From NCBI GenBank assembly GCA_019636845.1, contig JAHBWV010000001.1, forward strand, positions 62,001 to 126,000: 64,000 bases of DNA, read 5' to 3'. How positions within the stretch are numbered: position 1 is the first letter of the stretch; the number at the start of each line of letters is the position of its first letter. The notes beneath the pieces are model-generated. The model searched no databases. It worked only from the letters and a program-made list of their open reading frames with translations, and was not told the origin of the DNA. This DNA is from Phycisphaeraceae bacterium. Its GTDB lineage: Bacteria > Planctomycetota > Phycisphaerae > Phycisphaerales > UBA1924. Below, in pieces: positions 16,374-25,130 of this stretch. A program made the position numbers and the translations under genes.

Positions 16374-19300
16374 TCACTCATCGCAGCCGGTACCGAAGGC
16401 GTCAACGAAGTCGAGGAGGTCGATGATATCGACGAGTGTGTCGCCGTTGAAATCGGCGTTCGGTGTGCCTCCACACGGGCCCGGCAGCCCATCGCACTCG
16501 CCGAATGCGTGCATGAAGTCGAGGAAGTCGAGGATGTCAAGGAGCCCGTCGTGGTTGACATCTGCTTTGCAGCCGATGTCGGGCATTGAGAGGGTTGGGC
16601 TGAAGGTGCTGCCGCACGTGTTTGAGATTCGGCAGACGTACTGACCCTGATCGAGATGTGAGGCGTTTGAGATGATGAGTGTGGGTCCGCCGGGTGAATG
16701 GACGATGGAGCCGCGTTCGGTGGGGCCGACCTTGAGTGGTGTGCCGTTGAAGGTCCACTGGTATCCGAGATCGCCGCCGCCGATTGCGCGGACGGTGAGT
16801 GCGAAGGCGCGCGTCTCGTGGTTTGTGCGTGGTTCGGGTATGTCGAGGATGCGGGGTGGCCCTTCCATCCAGCGTGCGATGCCTTCGATGGGTCTGGGCG
16901 GGTTTGCGGGATCGGTGTATGAGTTGGTTGTGACGAGTTCGTAGAAGTTACCGGCGTAGGAAGCGATGGACAGATCTGAGAGAAGCGGCATCGACACCAC
17001 GGAGTTCATCCGGGTGTAGTTGAGGAAGTATGGCGTGCCATAATCCTCGTATGCGACCGGCCCGCCAACGAACGGGGTCGAATCCGGGAAACCGAAGCTG
17101 CTGACATTGTGCGGCACTCCGTAGGAGTAGCTCTGGCCGTAGATGAGGTGCTCGCGCCGCGGTCCTGGTCCGTCGGGGTCGTGCCTTGTGATCACGTTGG
17201 GCGGCCTCGCGCCCGATTCGTAATAATAGTCGTCGCTTGAGGAATAACCGTACGAGTACTGCGCGAAGGTGCTCCATGCGCCGTCACGAAGCAGGTAGGT
17301 GGTCGAGCTCGAGTTGCAGCCGCTGCTTTGCCATTCGGGGTCGTTCCAGCAGTCGTGGACCGAGGCGTGCCCGGCCAGAAGTGCTGGGCGAGGCGTGCCG
17401 CTGCGTGCATCGGGCACGCTCGCCAACTGGCCGATGGTCTTGAGTCCGGCAGGTGGCGTCGGCCCCGCGAACGGTTGGAGCGAGGTTCCGTTCCACGAGG
17501 CGAGCGGCGCGAGTGGTCCGCCTTCGAAGAGCGAGAACCGCCCTCCGAGGAGCAGGACTTCCTCTGAAGGTCCTTCGAGGTCTGGATCCCAGGTTGCCAG
17601 TTTGTGGACGCAGTTGATCGCCGATGGAGATTCCGGCCATACGCCGTCTCCGAGCGGTGTCCACCGTTCGCCGTCGAACTGGGCCACTGAGTTGAAAGAG
17701 TCGGTGCCGGATCCCGTGATTGATCCGTACGCGTACAGCCGAGGTGATTCCGGCCCGGCACCGTCCGAATCCCACGAGATCAAACCGTCGATCGGCTGGC
17801 CGTTGGTCATCAGCCCTTCGCCGAGCGGCACGAGTGACTCGCCGTTCCATCCTGCGACATTGATGATGTCGTGGCCGCTTGGCGTTGCAACGTTGAATCG
17901 ACCGCCGATGATGAGGATCGGATCCTGCGGTCCGTCACCATCGGGGTCCCATGACGCGAGGCATGTGACCCGGTTGCCCCAGTATCCTGTGGAGGGGATG
18001 CCGGTGTCGGCGATGGACCAGTCCACGCCGTCCCACGTCGAGATCTCCAGGGTGCCGCGTGTGGTTCGTCCGCTGGGAGAAACCACGGCGAGGCGCGGGC
18101 GGGCGGGTCCGTCGCCGTCGGTATCCCACCAGCCCTGAGCGGGTGAGGTTGAAACGATGGACGGCACGGCGGGCCGCCACTCGTCACCGTTCCAGACAAA
18201 GAGGCCATTGCCTCGCACGTCTCCCATGTGCATCTGGTTCGATTGCACGAGAGCTACGGGCGGCGTGCTGAGCGGCCCGTCAGGGTCCCAGGAGATGGCC
18301 GCGCCGTTGAGGATCGCGCCGCTCGGAGGTTCGCCGATCGAGCGCCACGAGGTGCCGTCGAAGGCGCGGTAGCTGGGGGCGTAGTTTGGGGGCGGTCCGA
18401 AGTGCCCGGCGACAAGGAGTTCCGGGCGACCGTTGGATGCGCGGACATAGGGTGCGATCTGCGTGATGGTGGTGCTCGATAGACGGCTCCACGCGGTTCC
18501 GTCGTAGATGGCGAGCGCCATTGCGTCGGGGTCACTGATTGGTCCGTTCGGTTCCGAGCGAACCACGAGCCACTCCGCTGTTGCCTTGTCGCCGTCGTGG
18601 TCCCATGGCTTGATGTCGCGCACCTGTTGCCCGTTGAACGCGCCCATGTCGATCCGGGTCCACGATTCGCCATGGTATGAGTACACGGCGCCTCCGCTGC
18701 CGTAGAGAATGAGGCGTCTTGGCTCTCCCGGTGACGTTCTTTGCATCGTGAAGCTGCGTCCAATACCCAGCACGGGTTCACCAAGGGGCTGCCAGATTGA
18801 GCCGTTCCACATCAGAACAGTCGTGCGTGCCGGTGCCGACGGATCGCCGATGCCGATCACGATCGTCTCGCGCTCAGGTCCGGCACCGTCGGGGTCCCAA
18901 GTCGTCAGGGCGTACACAGGCGAAGTCACCGGCGCAAATGGATGTGATCCAGTGGCGTTGCGTGGCCATGGGCGGGAAGTCAGGTAGGAGCCGGTGATGT
19001 CCGGAGCGATGAGAGCGTAGAACACGCGTGATAGAGCTGGGCCAGCACCGTCCGGATCCCATGCCGCGATGCTCCCATTGATGCCCGGCGGTACATCGGC
19101 GATCCAGATCCAGTCCTCATCGCCCAACATGACCAGCTGGGTGGGTTCTCCGGAGAAGTTCCACATGCCTGTGAAGAATCCAACGATCCGAGGCAGCTGT
19201 GCGCCTTCCTCTCCGTCACGATCGAGCAGAGTCGGCGAGGCGAAGTAGTACCCAGGAAACAAGGATCCGTATGAAGCGAAATCGTGCACCCAGCCGCCGC

Positions 19301-19400
19301 ATTGTGCGTTGGCGGCGCTCGGGGGGATGAAGAACAGTGTTGCTGCTGTGGCGAGCAGCGTTGTCCATTTTGTTCGGGATTCTGCGATTTGTGTGTTCAC
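16374..19400 (-). CDS. Secreted GC-type dockerin-anchored protein with WDPDG repeats
   Basis: The protein (~1008 residues) has a signal peptide (LLATAATLFFIPPSAANA), many repeats containing WDPDGxGP with PxxLxxWNG-type strands that suggest a beta-propeller, an Ig-like domain (~855-940, GYQWTFNGTPL ... DQGQYVCRISNTC) and a C-terminal dockerin of two EF-hand-like halves (DVNHDGLLDILDFLDF and DFNGDTLVDIIDLLDF) ending GCDE. This end is typical of secreted planctomycete proteins. The GTG at 19400 follows GGGAGA; an ATG at 19442 is possible. The open frame runs on to 19823 only because it crosses the duplicated transporter DNA in antisense. It lies entirely between the two long direct repeats. Confidence 0.88.
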   Translation of the reverse strand: MNTQIAESRTKWTTLLATAATLFFIPPSAANAQCGGWVHDFASYGSLFPGYYFASPTLLDRDGEEGAQLPRIVGFFTGMWNFSGEPTQLVMLGDEDWIWIADVPPGINGSIAAWDPDGAGPALSRVFYALIAPDITGSYLTSRPWPRNATGSHPFAPVTSPVYALTTWDPDGAGPERETIVIGIGDPSAPARTTVLMWNGSIWQPLGEPVLGIGRSFTMQRTSPGEPRRLILYGSGGAVYSYHGESWTRIDMGAFNGQQVRDIKPWDHDGDKATAEWLVVRSEPNGPISDPDAMALAIYDGTAWSRLSSTTITQIAPYVRASNGRPELLVAGHFGPPPNYAPSYRAFDGTSWRSIGEPPSGAILNGAAISWDPDGPLSTPPVALVQSNQMHMGDVRGNGLFVWNGDEWRPAVPSIVSTSPAQGWWDTDGDGPARPRLAVVSPSGRTTRGTLEISTWDGVDWSIADTGIPSTGYWGNRVTCLASWDPDGDGPQDPILIIGGRFNVATPSGHDIINVAGWNGESLVPLGEGLMTNGQPIDGLISWDSDGAGPESPRLYAYGSITGSGTDSFNSVAQFDGERWTPLGDGVWPESPSAINCVHKLATWDPDLEGPSEEVLLLGGRFSLFEGGPLAPLASWNGTSLQPFAGPTPPAGLKTIGQLASVPDARSGTPRPALLAGHASVHDCWNDPEWQSSGCNSSSTTYLLRDGAWSTFAQYSYGYSSSDDYYYESGARPPNVITRHDPDGPGPRREHLIYGQSYSYGVPHNVSSFGFPDSTPFVGGPVAYEDYGTPYFLNYTRMNSVVSMPLLSDLSIASYAGNFYELVTTNSYTDPANPPRPIEGIARWMEGPPRILDIPEPRTNHETRAFALTVRAIGGGDLGYQWTFNGTPLKVGPTERGSIVHSPGGPTLIISNASHLDQGQYVCRISNTCGSTFSPTLSMPDIGCKADVNHDGLLDILDFLDFMHAFGECDGLPGPCGGTPNADFNGDTLVDIIDLLDFVDAFGTGCDE

Positions 19401-19697
19401 ACGGATTCTCCCACAACCATGATGCCACGTTCCGTTGATCATACGACATCGCCTCTTCGCATACCCAGACAGAGAGCTGATTCGTTGCAAAGGAACTGAA
19501 ACTGATCCGGCTGCGCGTGTTGGTCGGTTGCGATCACAAACTTTTCGATTCTGCTCTCGAAACGCTTTGTGCGGGTGTTGCTGGGTGTTGCTGGGTGTTG
19601 CGGTCCGAGCTCTGCGCTGATTCCGGCACGTTTCGGGGCCGGGATGGAAATTGGATGGTTGTGGCTGCGGGTTCTGGTGTGGGTTGCGCATGGAGTG
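19401..19697. other. Upstream region of the dockerin gene
   Basis: It holds a short tandem GGTGTTGCTG repeated three times (around 19573-19601) and is slightly AT-richer than average. The promoter of the minus-strand dockerin gene must be here, but I cannot pick a certain box. No ORF with a ribosome site. Confidence 0.4.
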
Positions 19698-20001
19698 TGT
19701 GACGACGACGCTGTTCACGGAGTTGATCACGAACAACGCGGCGGCGACGCTGGTGTTCCCGATCGCGATGAGCACGGCGGCGAAGCTGGGTGTGGACCCG
19801 ATGCCGTTTGCGATCACGATCATGATGGCGGCGTCTGCGTGCTTCGCGACGCCGATCGGGTATCAGACGAACCTGATGGTGATGTCGCCTGGCGGGTATA
19901 AGTTCAGCGACTATCTGCGTGTGGGTGTGCCGATGAACACGCTGATGGCGATTGTGTCGATCACGCTGATTCCGATGATCTGGCCGCTGGTTCCGAGGTG
20001 A
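19698..20001 (+). pseudogene. 3' fragment of the SLC13-type permease gene
   Basis: These 304 bp are identical to 15761-16064 and code for the last ~100 residues of the permease, including NNAAATLVFPIA and the final WPLVPR. There is no start region: the homology begins abruptly and an upstream ATG in frame (19651) only adds unrelated residues. It is therefore a fragment, not a gene. Perfect identity means the copy is recent or kept identical by gene conversion. Confidence 0.93.
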
Positions 20002-20100
20002 GGCGGGAAGCGAAGAGGCCGGAGCGCGAAGAGACCGCAGCGCGAAGAGACCGCAGAGGCCGCGGAGAGCGCGGAGAGCGCGGAGTTGCACAGAGAAGAG
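19698..20100. repeat. Long direct repeat, right copy
   Basis: Partner of 15761-16170, offset 3937 bp. After the transporter stop it has fewer 16-bp tandem units than the left copy and an extra GCGGAGA unit. Confidence 0.95.
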
Positions 20101-20152
20101 ATGATGGGGAGTCGTGCTTGAACGCGGGGGGCGCGGATTCGCTTCTCTCGCG

Positions 20153-21050
20153 TTACACATCGGCGAGGGGCATGTTCTTGAGGGGGGCATGCACGCCGTC
20201 CTTGATGATGGACTTCACGTGCTTGCGGAGCCGGTCGAGGAGGTTCCAGTAGAGGATGAGGGCGAAGAGGGGGCCGAGGCCGACGCACGCGGCTCCGAGG
20301 ACGTAGATCAGGGGCAGGAACCACATATAGCCCTTTGCGCGCTTGACGATGAGGAAGTCGGGGACGCGGGTGGCGAGCCAGCGTGTGTAGCGCATGACGG
20401 CGAAGAACTGGATCACCCAGAAGACGACGCCGATCACCATGAGCACGTTTGAGAGTATTTCAGCGAGGTTGAGAGTTGGTCCGGGGGCTCCGGGTGCGGG
20501 CGGGGTCGAGAGGGATGTGCCGATCAGTTCGAGGATGAAACCGGCGACGGCGATCACGGCCTGAGCCGCGACGACGAGGCGGATGGTGGCGCGTGCGGAG
20601 CGTGTGGTTTCGAGGGCGACCTGGCTCGGGTCGGGGGTTGTGAACTTCCAGTAACCGAAGAGGATGATGCCGGAGACGATGATGAGCGCACCTTCGAGCA
20701 CGAGGGTCACGGCGTTGCCGGTGCTCGTCAGTGCGAGCGCGAGCACGGTGAAGGTGATGGTCGTGACGATCAGGAGGAGGATGCCGTTGAGGACGAAGGA
20801 GAGTCCGGAGCGGAGGGTCAGGAGGTAGGCGGGGTCGGCGTTGGCGAGTGTGGGCTCGCGGAGGGAGCTCGATGGAGGTGCCGCACTCGGGGCACTGGCC
20901 GTCGGGGGCGAGGCCGACGAGTGGATAGGCGCACTTGATGCAGTATCTGTCGGCGGTGGGTGGGGCGGCACCTGTGACGGTGGTGGGCGTGATCGGGTTT
21001 CCCGGGTGGGCGTTGGGGTTGTGCGTCTGAACGGAGGGATTCGCGTCCAT
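20153..21050 (-). pseudogene. Zinc-ribbon multi-helix membrane protein with frameshift
   Basis: Two frames together make one sensible protein. The 5' part (ATG at 21050) gives a Zn ribbon CIKCAYPLVGL ... CPECGTSIEL; after the ribbon the frame turns to Pro/Arg noise. The next frame then picks up with REPTLANADPAYLLTLRSG and five or six membrane helices ending at 20153. The shift lies near 20865-20875 at GAGCTCCCTCCG; removing one C there joins the frames as GTSIELLREP. The total (898 bp) is one base more than a multiple of three. It is either a real broken gene or a base-calling error. The function is unknown; two relatives with similar ribbons lie at 31777 and 32227. Confidence 0.75.
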
Positions 21051-21247
21051 GCGGGCAGCATACCGGGTGGGATGGGGTGGTATCAGCCGTTTCGGTGGCG
21101 GGGATGCGGGCGCAGATCGAGTGAGATTGCTAGGCCTGTCGGTCGCGGGCGGGGGCAACGCTTGCGCTAGAGTGAGCCGAGTCGGTGCCGGGACTGCGTG
21201 CTGTGTGCGTGCGCGGCAGGCGCGCGGAGATGAGTTCGGAGCATTCA

Positions 21248-21805
21248 ATGGCGTTGGATCAAGATCTGAATCAGGCGAGGTATGAGGCGACGGAGTTGGG
21301 TGGCGGGCGGGTGAGGTTTGTGGTGACGGCGGCACCAGTGCCGAAGCTGGGATGTTTGTTCCTGTTTGTGGGCGGGCTTTGCGCGCTGCTTGGCGGGCTG
21401 GTTCTTTCATGGGGTGGGCTGCTGTCGATTGTGGGTCTTGTGGGCGGGGGCATCGGGGGGTACAAGTTTGCGAAGTGGTTCTGGAAGCGAGACGTGGACA
21501 AGCGTCGTGCGCCGGGGGGTGAGTTCATCGCAGGTCCGGAGGGGATTGAGGTGGGCGGCGAGAGGATTGCGAAAGATCGGATCCATCAGTTCGTCATCCG
21601 GAATGGGATGGACGTCGCGCGTCAGGCAAGCGTTGTGCGTGACAACGCATCGGCGCAGCGGCACGCGAATCTCGCGCTGGCGGCCCAGGTGTCGTACATG
21701 CTCCAGGTGGAGTCTGGCGGTCGGGCGACGACGCTGGCGGGGGGGATGACGGAGACGTGCGCGACGGGGTTGCAGGCGGATGTGATGAAGGCGATGGGGG
21801 GGTGA
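21248..21805 (+). CDS. Hypothetical membrane protein
   Basis: The 185-residue protein has two closely spaced hydrophobic helices (~35-80, CLFLFVGGLCALLGGLVLSW) and a soluble C-terminal half (~90-185) containing GPEGIEVGGERIAKDRIHQF. I do not recognise the family. The ATG at 21248 has GGAG eight bases upstream; the in-frame ATG at 21230 has none at a good distance. It is single and separated from the next gene by a terminator of the opposite strand. Confidence 0.6.
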   Translation: MALDQDLNQARYEATELGGGRVRFVVTAAPVPKLGCLFLFVGGLCALLGGLVLSWGGLLSIVGLVGGGIGGYKFAKWFWKRDVDKRRAPGGEFIAGPEGIEVGGERIAKDRIHQFVIRNGMDVARQASVVRDNASAQRHANLALAAQVSYMLQVESGGRATTLAGGMTETCATGLQADVMKAMGG

Positions 21806-21850
21806 GCATCGGGAGGGCGTATGCCGCGGCGTGATGGGCCTGGAAAAGAA

Positions 21851-21880
21851 AGAACCCAGGGATTGCAATCCCTGGGTTCT
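21851..21880 (-). terminator. Rho-independent terminator of the HDOD gene
   Basis: A perfect 15-bp palindromic stem AGAACCCAGGGATTG / CAATCCCTGGGTTCT is followed on the minus strand by TTCTTTTCC. It lies 57 bp past the stop codon at 21937. The outer stem AGAACCCA is shared with the terminator at 47685. Confidence 0.85.
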
Positions 21881-21936
21881 CGTGGTGGTCGGTGTGATGG
21901 AGGGCGAGAGAGTTCGCGGGCGCTCGAGCCGCTGGC

Positions 21937-22809
21937 TCAGCCGAAGACCTGGTTGGCGTTGGCGAGGGTCTCGGGGATGGCGGCTCTGATCTGCTCCATG
22001 AGGGAGGGGTTGAGCTTGATGGCATCGAGGACGGCGGGGTCGATGTTCTTGGAGGCGAGGTCGGCGGTGAAGCCCTGTCCGAACTCGGCGCAGAGGCGGT
22101 CGGCGACGTAGACGATGCCGGTGAGTGTGCGTGCCTCGGCGGGGAGGTCCAGCGGGCGGTGGTGGTAGCCGGTGACGGCGGTGAAGGAGGCGGGGAACTT
22201 CCATTTGGAGCAGAGCCCTGCGCCGAAGTCCTGGTGGGTTGCGCCGAAGGCCTTCTCTTCGAGTTCGAGGAAGGGCGTGGAGGGGTCGGCGGCGAACTGC
22301 TCGAAGACCTCGATCAGTTTGTTGCGGTCGTACTGCATCTCGACCATGACACCGATGTCGTGGATCAGCCCGGCGAGGAAGGCCTCGTCGGAGAGTCCGA
22401 CCTTCATCTTGTCGGCGATCATCTTGCAGACGGCGGCGACCTGGGTGGAGTGCATCCAGAGGTCGCGGGCGGAGAAGTTGCGGGTGAGTTCGCCGCCGCG
22501 GAAGAGCTTGGCGAGCGAGGCGGCGATGGCGATGTTCTTGACGGCGTTCAAGCCGAGGAGGACGATGGCGCGGTTGATGGAGCCGATCTGTCCGGGGAGG
22601 CCGTAGAAGGATGAGTTGACGACCTTGAGGATGCGCGAGCAGAGGGCGGGGTCGTTGGAGATGACCTTGTTGAGGTCCTGGGCGGTTGACTTGGGGTCCT
22701 CGACCAGCTCGATGATCTTGAGGGTGATCTCGGGGAGCGTGGCGATGTGGCTGATCTCGCGGATTGCGGTGGCCACCACTTGCTCGCGAGTCTGTGTCGT
22801 TGCGCTCAT
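21937..22809 (-). CDS. HDOD domain signalling protein
   Basis: The 290-residue protein is a single HDOD domain, the HD-related output domain found in chemotaxis and regulatory proteins: LPEITLKIIELVEDPKS, ALCSRILKVVNSSFYGLPG, then HDIGVMVEMQY and the FGATHQDFGAGL helix. HDOD proteins usually lack phosphodiesterase residues and act as protein-interaction modules. ATG at 22809, with GGAG nine bases upstream. It is divergent from the methyltransferase gene and ends before a strong terminator. Confidence 0.9.
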   Translation of the reverse strand: MSATTQTREQVVATAIREISHIATLPEITLKIIELVEDPKSTAQDLNKVISNDPALCSRILKVVNSSFYGLPGQIGSINRAIVLLGLNAVKNIAIAASLAKLFRGGELTRNFSARDLWMHSTQVAAVCKMIADKMKVGLSDEAFLAGLIHDIGVMVEMQYDRNKLIEVFEQFAADPSTPFLELEEKAFGATHQDFGAGLCSKWKFPASFTAVTGYHHRPLDLPAEARTLTGIVYVADRLCAEFGQGFTADLASKNIDPAVLDAIKLNPSLMEQIRAAIPETLANANQVFG

Positions 22810-23086
22810 GTCCCTGTGCTCCGTATGGCTTCGGCGGCGTTCCATCGCCCCCGGACAGGCGAAGATCGGATGGAATCCGGGGTCACTTTGCTGAAGGTCC
22901 GGGATATCACGGGCGAGCGGCCTTCGTTGGGGTTGAGATGAAGTGGGGTGTGCGGTTATGGGACAGCCGCGGGGCGAGGAACTACACTGGGGCGGTGGGT
23001 CGTCGCGGCGGGGCGGGACAGTGCTCTGGAGAGGGGTGCCACCAGGAGCGGTGCCACCGAGAGCGGCGCCAGCAAGAGCGGAGTGG

Positions 23087-23905
23087 ATGATGCCGAACCC
23101 GATGGTCTCACCGGATGGACGCCCGTGGGTGATTGCCGCGCCGGATGTGCCGGAGTGCAAGCGGGCGATCGCGAACCCGGAGTTGGCTCATTACCCGCGG
23201 CTGCGGGGTGAGCACCCGAGGCGGTGGCAGTATCCGTCGTATCTTGTGAATGACGCGGTGCCGTGGCTGCGTTCGCTGCGTGAGTTGTACGAGAATCCGC
23301 TGGCGTTTCCGGCGTCGCTCTCTCCGGAGGCGGGGCTGATGCTGCACGGTCTGGTGCGGAACATGCGGCCTCGGGTTGCGGTGGAGGTAGGGACGTTCGT
23401 CTCGGTGAGCACGCACTGGATCGCATCGGCCCTCAAGGAGAACGGTGAGGGTGCGACGCTGCACTGCTTCGATGACTTCGGGCCGATCAAGAGGGGCGCG
23501 TGGCGGGACGCGGAGATGCTGTCGGGGCGTGAGGAGTGGGTGAAGGATCGGCTGGATCGTGCGGGGCTGTTGTCGTTGTGCCGCTTGTATCCGGGGAACT
23601 CGCCACACAAGTTGCGCGAGCAGCGCGACGCGTTCCACGCGATGGGCGGTGTGGATCTGGCGTTTATTGATGGGGACCACGGGGTGTATGGTGCGGTGCA
23701 GGATTTCTGGGCGATCGAGCCGGTGCTGAACACGGGCGGGTATGTGGTGTTCCACGATATCTTTCCGGATCAGTGCGGGGGGCACAACGGGCCGCGGGAG
23801 ATTTTGGATCGGATCAACGAGATCAGCGCGGGGCTGTATGAGAAGCTGGAGCTGTACCTTTCGCCGCTGAACTATGGGATGGGGGTTTTGCGGAGGGTTG
23901 GGTAG
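23087..23905 (+). CDS. Class I SAM-dependent methyltransferase
   Basis: The ~272-residue protein has motif I VAVEVGTFVSVSTHW (near residue 97), a strand LHCFDDFG, and DLAFIDGDHGVYG followed by GGYVVFHDIFPD, the layout of the Methyltransf_24 group. This group modifies small metabolites or sugars. Two adjacent ATGs (23087, 23090) follow GGAG; the second has the better spacing. A longer frame upstream to 22943 lacks a ribosome site. The next gene starts 19 bp downstream. Confidence 0.8.
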   Translation: MMPNPMVSPDGRPWVIAAPDVPECKRAIANPELAHYPRLRGEHPRRWQYPSYLVNDAVPWLRSLRELYENPLAFPASLSPEAGLMLHGLVRNMRPRVAVEVGTFVSVSTHWIASALKENGEGATLHCFDDFGPIKRGAWRDAEMLSGREEWVKDRLDRAGLLSLCRLYPGNSPHKLREQRDAFHAMGGVDLAFIDGDHGVYGAVQDFWAIEPVLNTGGYVVFHDIFPDQCGGHNGPREILDRINEISAGLYEKLELYLSPLNYGMGVLRRVG

Positions 23906-23924
23906 GGACGAAGGAGCATTGGAG

Positions 23925-24386
23925 TTGTCAGTCCACTGGATCACGCTGATTCCCGAAGATCCGCGCTTCGTGCCTGATGAAGCCAAACGAGAGCGGGCGC
24001 GAGAGCGTTTCGCTGAGATCGCGCCCGAAGCGCGCGAAATCACCGCCGACGTGACGGACACCATCCAGTTCTTTCATTGCGGCGAGAACTTCAATGGCAT
24101 TTCCTGCCCCGCATGTGCATCCGATATCCCTTTGCGGTGGTGGCACGACTGCATTCACGAGGACTATTCGAAGGAGGCCGGCTACAAGCTGGCCATGTAC
24201 TCGACACCGTGCTGCGGATTCGGTTGTACGATGCACGACCTCGCCTACGACTTTCCGCAGGGGCTTGGACGTTTCTCGTTGAGCGCGATGAACCCCTATC
24301 TCCTCGGTAGCCTCGACGAGCGTTACCGGGCGGAGTTTGAAGCGATCCTCGGCACGAAGCTGCGGGTGATCTACGTGCATTTGTGA
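23925..24386 (+). CDS. Hypothetical cysteine-rich protein
   Basis: The 153-residue protein begins VHWITLIPEDPRFVP and has three Cys groups: FHCGENFNGISCPACAS, HDCIHEDY and TPCCGFGCTMHDL. The pattern of paired Cys suggests one or two zinc sites. I do not know its function. The start is the TTG at 23925, eight bases after AAGGAG; no ATG fits. It probably forms an operon with the preceding methyltransferase gene. Confidence 0.6.
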   Translation: MSVHWITLIPEDPRFVPDEAKRERARERFAEIAPEAREITADVTDTIQFFHCGENFNGISCPACASDIPLRWWHDCIHEDYSKEAGYKLAMYSTPCCGFGCTMHDLAYDFPQGLGRFSLSAMNPYLLGSLDERYRAEFEAILGTKLRVIYVHL

Positions 24387-24444
24387 CGGGCGACGGAGCG
24401 CGGGTGGGTGGGGGCCTGTAGAATGTCCCATTGGAGGCATCGCC

Positions 24445-24747
24445 ATGGTGATCAACGGGATCACATTTCCGGAGGATCGGATCGCGGAGCTTTGCCGCGG
24501 CGCAGCGGTGGTTCGGGCGTTTCTATTCGGATCGATCCTGTCGGATCGCTTTAGCCCCGAGAGCGACGTTGATGTGCTGGTCGAGACGGACCCGAAGAAT
24601 CCGCCGGGCCTTCTGCGCCTGGGCGGACTTCAGATGGACCTTTCGGAGCTGATCGATCGGGATGTTCACCTCACGATGTTGGCAGGCGTGTCGGCAACAG
24701 TGAGGGAGTCGCTTCTCGCGGGTGCGCGGAGGATCGATGCCGCCTGA
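24445..24747 (+). CDS. MNT nucleotidyltransferase (antitoxin of HEPN/MNT pair)
   Basis: The 100-residue protein carries the minimal nucleotidyltransferase signature: FLFGS (Gly29-Ser30) and DVDV with Asp41 and Asp43. In HEPN/MNT pairs the MNT protein neutralises the HEPN toxin, in studied cases by AMPylation. A TGGAGG ribosome site lies before the ATG, and a TAGAAT -10-like box at 24419-24424 is further upstream. It overlaps the HEPN gene by 11 bp. Confidence 0.85.
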   Translation: MVINGITFPEDRIAELCRGAAVVRAFLFGSILSDRFSPESDVDVLVETDPKNPPGLLRLGGLQMDLSELIDRDVHLTMLAGVSATVRESLLAGARRIDAA

Positions 24748-25039
24748 TGACCGCCAGCGCATCGAGCACGTCCTGGCAGCATCGCGGAATGCCGTTCGAT
24801 TTCTTGGCGCCATGGATGAGGTGGCGCTGGGCGCGAGCGAACTCCACCTCCACGCTATCAAGAGCTGCTTCGCTGAGATTGGCGAGGCCGCGAGGCACAT
24901 CACGCCGACCGGACGTGCCGCGATCGGCGATCTGCCCTGGCGGCAGATTGTGGGAATGCGGAACATCGTGATCCATGTCTACTGGGGGATCGACTTGCGT
25001 CAGGTCGTGAAGACCATCCGTGACGATCTTCCCCCCTGA
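24737..25039 (+). CDS. HEPN domain protein (DUF86-type toxin)
   Basis: The 100-residue helical protein has the HEPN RNase motif R-x4-H as RNIVIH (Arg75-His80) followed by YWGID, as in DUF86 proteins. It is the presumed ribonuclease toxin partner of the MNT protein. The ATG at 24737 has GGAGG four bases upstream and lies inside the end of the antitoxin gene, so the two are co-translated. Both members appear intact. Confidence 0.85.
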   Translation: MPPDDRQRIEHVLAASRNAVRFLGAMDEVALGASELHLHAIKSCFAEIGEAARHITPTGRAAIGDLPWRQIVGMRNIVIHVYWGIDLRQVVKTIRDDLPP

Positions 25040-25095
25040 TCGACGCGCTGGAGCGAGCGTTGGCATCTTGGCCGCCTGATCAGCCGGGCGTTTGA

Positions 25096-25124
25096 TTGAG
25101 CGCGGGGCGGGTTCACCCTACACT
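25096..25124 (+). promoter_or_regulatory. Predicted promoter of tmk
   Basis: TTGAGC (25096-25101) and TACACT (25119-25124) are 17 bp apart. The expected start site is about 25131, which is the GTG start codon, so the message would be leaderless. Confidence 0.5.
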
Positions 25125-25130
25125 CGGCGC

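Noticed and set aside
19651..19697. New start for the duplicated transporter fragment
   Set aside because: The ATG at 19651 adds unrelated residues, has no good ribosome site, and the fragment holds only the last helices of the transporter.
19401..19823. N-terminal extension of the dockerin protein
   Set aside because: The extra residues are antisense of the duplicated transporter DNA and put the signal peptide in the middle of the protein.
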